Shown: one piece after another, positions 5,705-5,711 of the stretch
Layout of the letters: every line of letters begins with the position of its first letter
Position numbering within the stretch: the first letter of the stretch is position 1
From: an uncultured Oscillospiraceae bacterium
GTDB lineage: Bacteria > Bacillota > Clostridia > Oscillospirales > Oscillospiraceae
Length of the DNA stretch: 5,711 nt
Assembly (NCBI GenBank): GCA_944385305.1
Contig: CALWWS010000217.1
Span: 1-5,711, forward strand
Reading direction: 5' to 3'
Translations under genes and position numbers: made by a program
Notes under the pieces: model-generated
The model's database searches: none
Told to the model about the DNA's origin: nothing
Seen by the model: only the letters and a program-made list of their open reading frames with translations

Positions 5705-5711
5705 GTGAAAC

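Noticed and set aside
1..5711. A previously undescribed system, mobile element, CRISPR array, tRNA/rRNA or riboswitch
   Set aside because: Nearly every base belongs to six recognisable aromatic-pathway genes, and I saw no repeats, integrase or transposase motifs, or structured RNA leader. A T-box or other leader could exist upstream of aroF but is outside the window.

Overview
The window is one tightly packed minus-strand operon for aromatic amino acid biosynthesis. Read in transcription order (right to left) it encodes DAHP synthase (aroF), 3-dehydroquinate synthase (aroB), EPSP synthase (aroA), chorismate synthase (aroC), bifunctional chorismate mutase/prephenate dehydratase (pheA) and the first 31 codons of shikimate kinase (aroK), which runs off the left edge. 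The products cover pathway steps 1, 2, 5, 6 and 7 from PEP plus erythrose-4-phosphate to chorismate, then the two committed steps to phenylpyruvate. Dehydroquinase (step 3) and shikimate dehydrogenase (step 4) are not in the window.

The DNA is strongly GC-rich, has consensus AGGAGG-type ribosome binding sites in front of nearly every gene, and encodes a type I-beta DAHP synthase of the Thermotoga/Bacillus kind with an N-terminal ferredoxin-like regulatory domain. This fits a high-GC Firmicute of the Clostridia (Oscillospiraceae-like gut bacteria such as Flavonifractor or Oscillibacter are my guess). The genus is inference and cannot be fixed from this sequence alone.

Layout: aroF 5704-4685; a 63-bp gap holding a palindrome, a GC-rich hairpin and the aroB ribosome binding site; aroB 4621-3521; 2 bp; aroA 3518-2298; 4-bp GTGA overlap; aroC 2301-1258; 10 bp; pheA 1247-90; 4-bp GTGA overlap; aroK from 93. 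The close junctions imply one transcript and translational coupling. The only gap wide enough for extra regulation is aroF-aroB, and a plausible sigma-A-type promoter overlaps the last aroF codons just before it. Feedback control is probably at the protein level: the first enzyme (AroF) has an N-terminal regulatory domain and the Phe-branch enzyme (PheA) has a C-terminal ACT domain with the ESRP phenylalanine-site motif.

The most unusual observation is at the aroB-aroA junction. An in-phase A_AAA_AAG heptamer, the classical bacterial -1 frameshift site, lies near the 3' end of aroB. It is followed by a small hairpin, and the -1 frame is open all the way into aroA. A frameshift there would give an AroB-AroA fusion in the same domain order as the N-terminus of the fungal AROM protein. 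It may be coincidence. No wholly novel system, mobile element, CRISPR array or RNA gene is visible.
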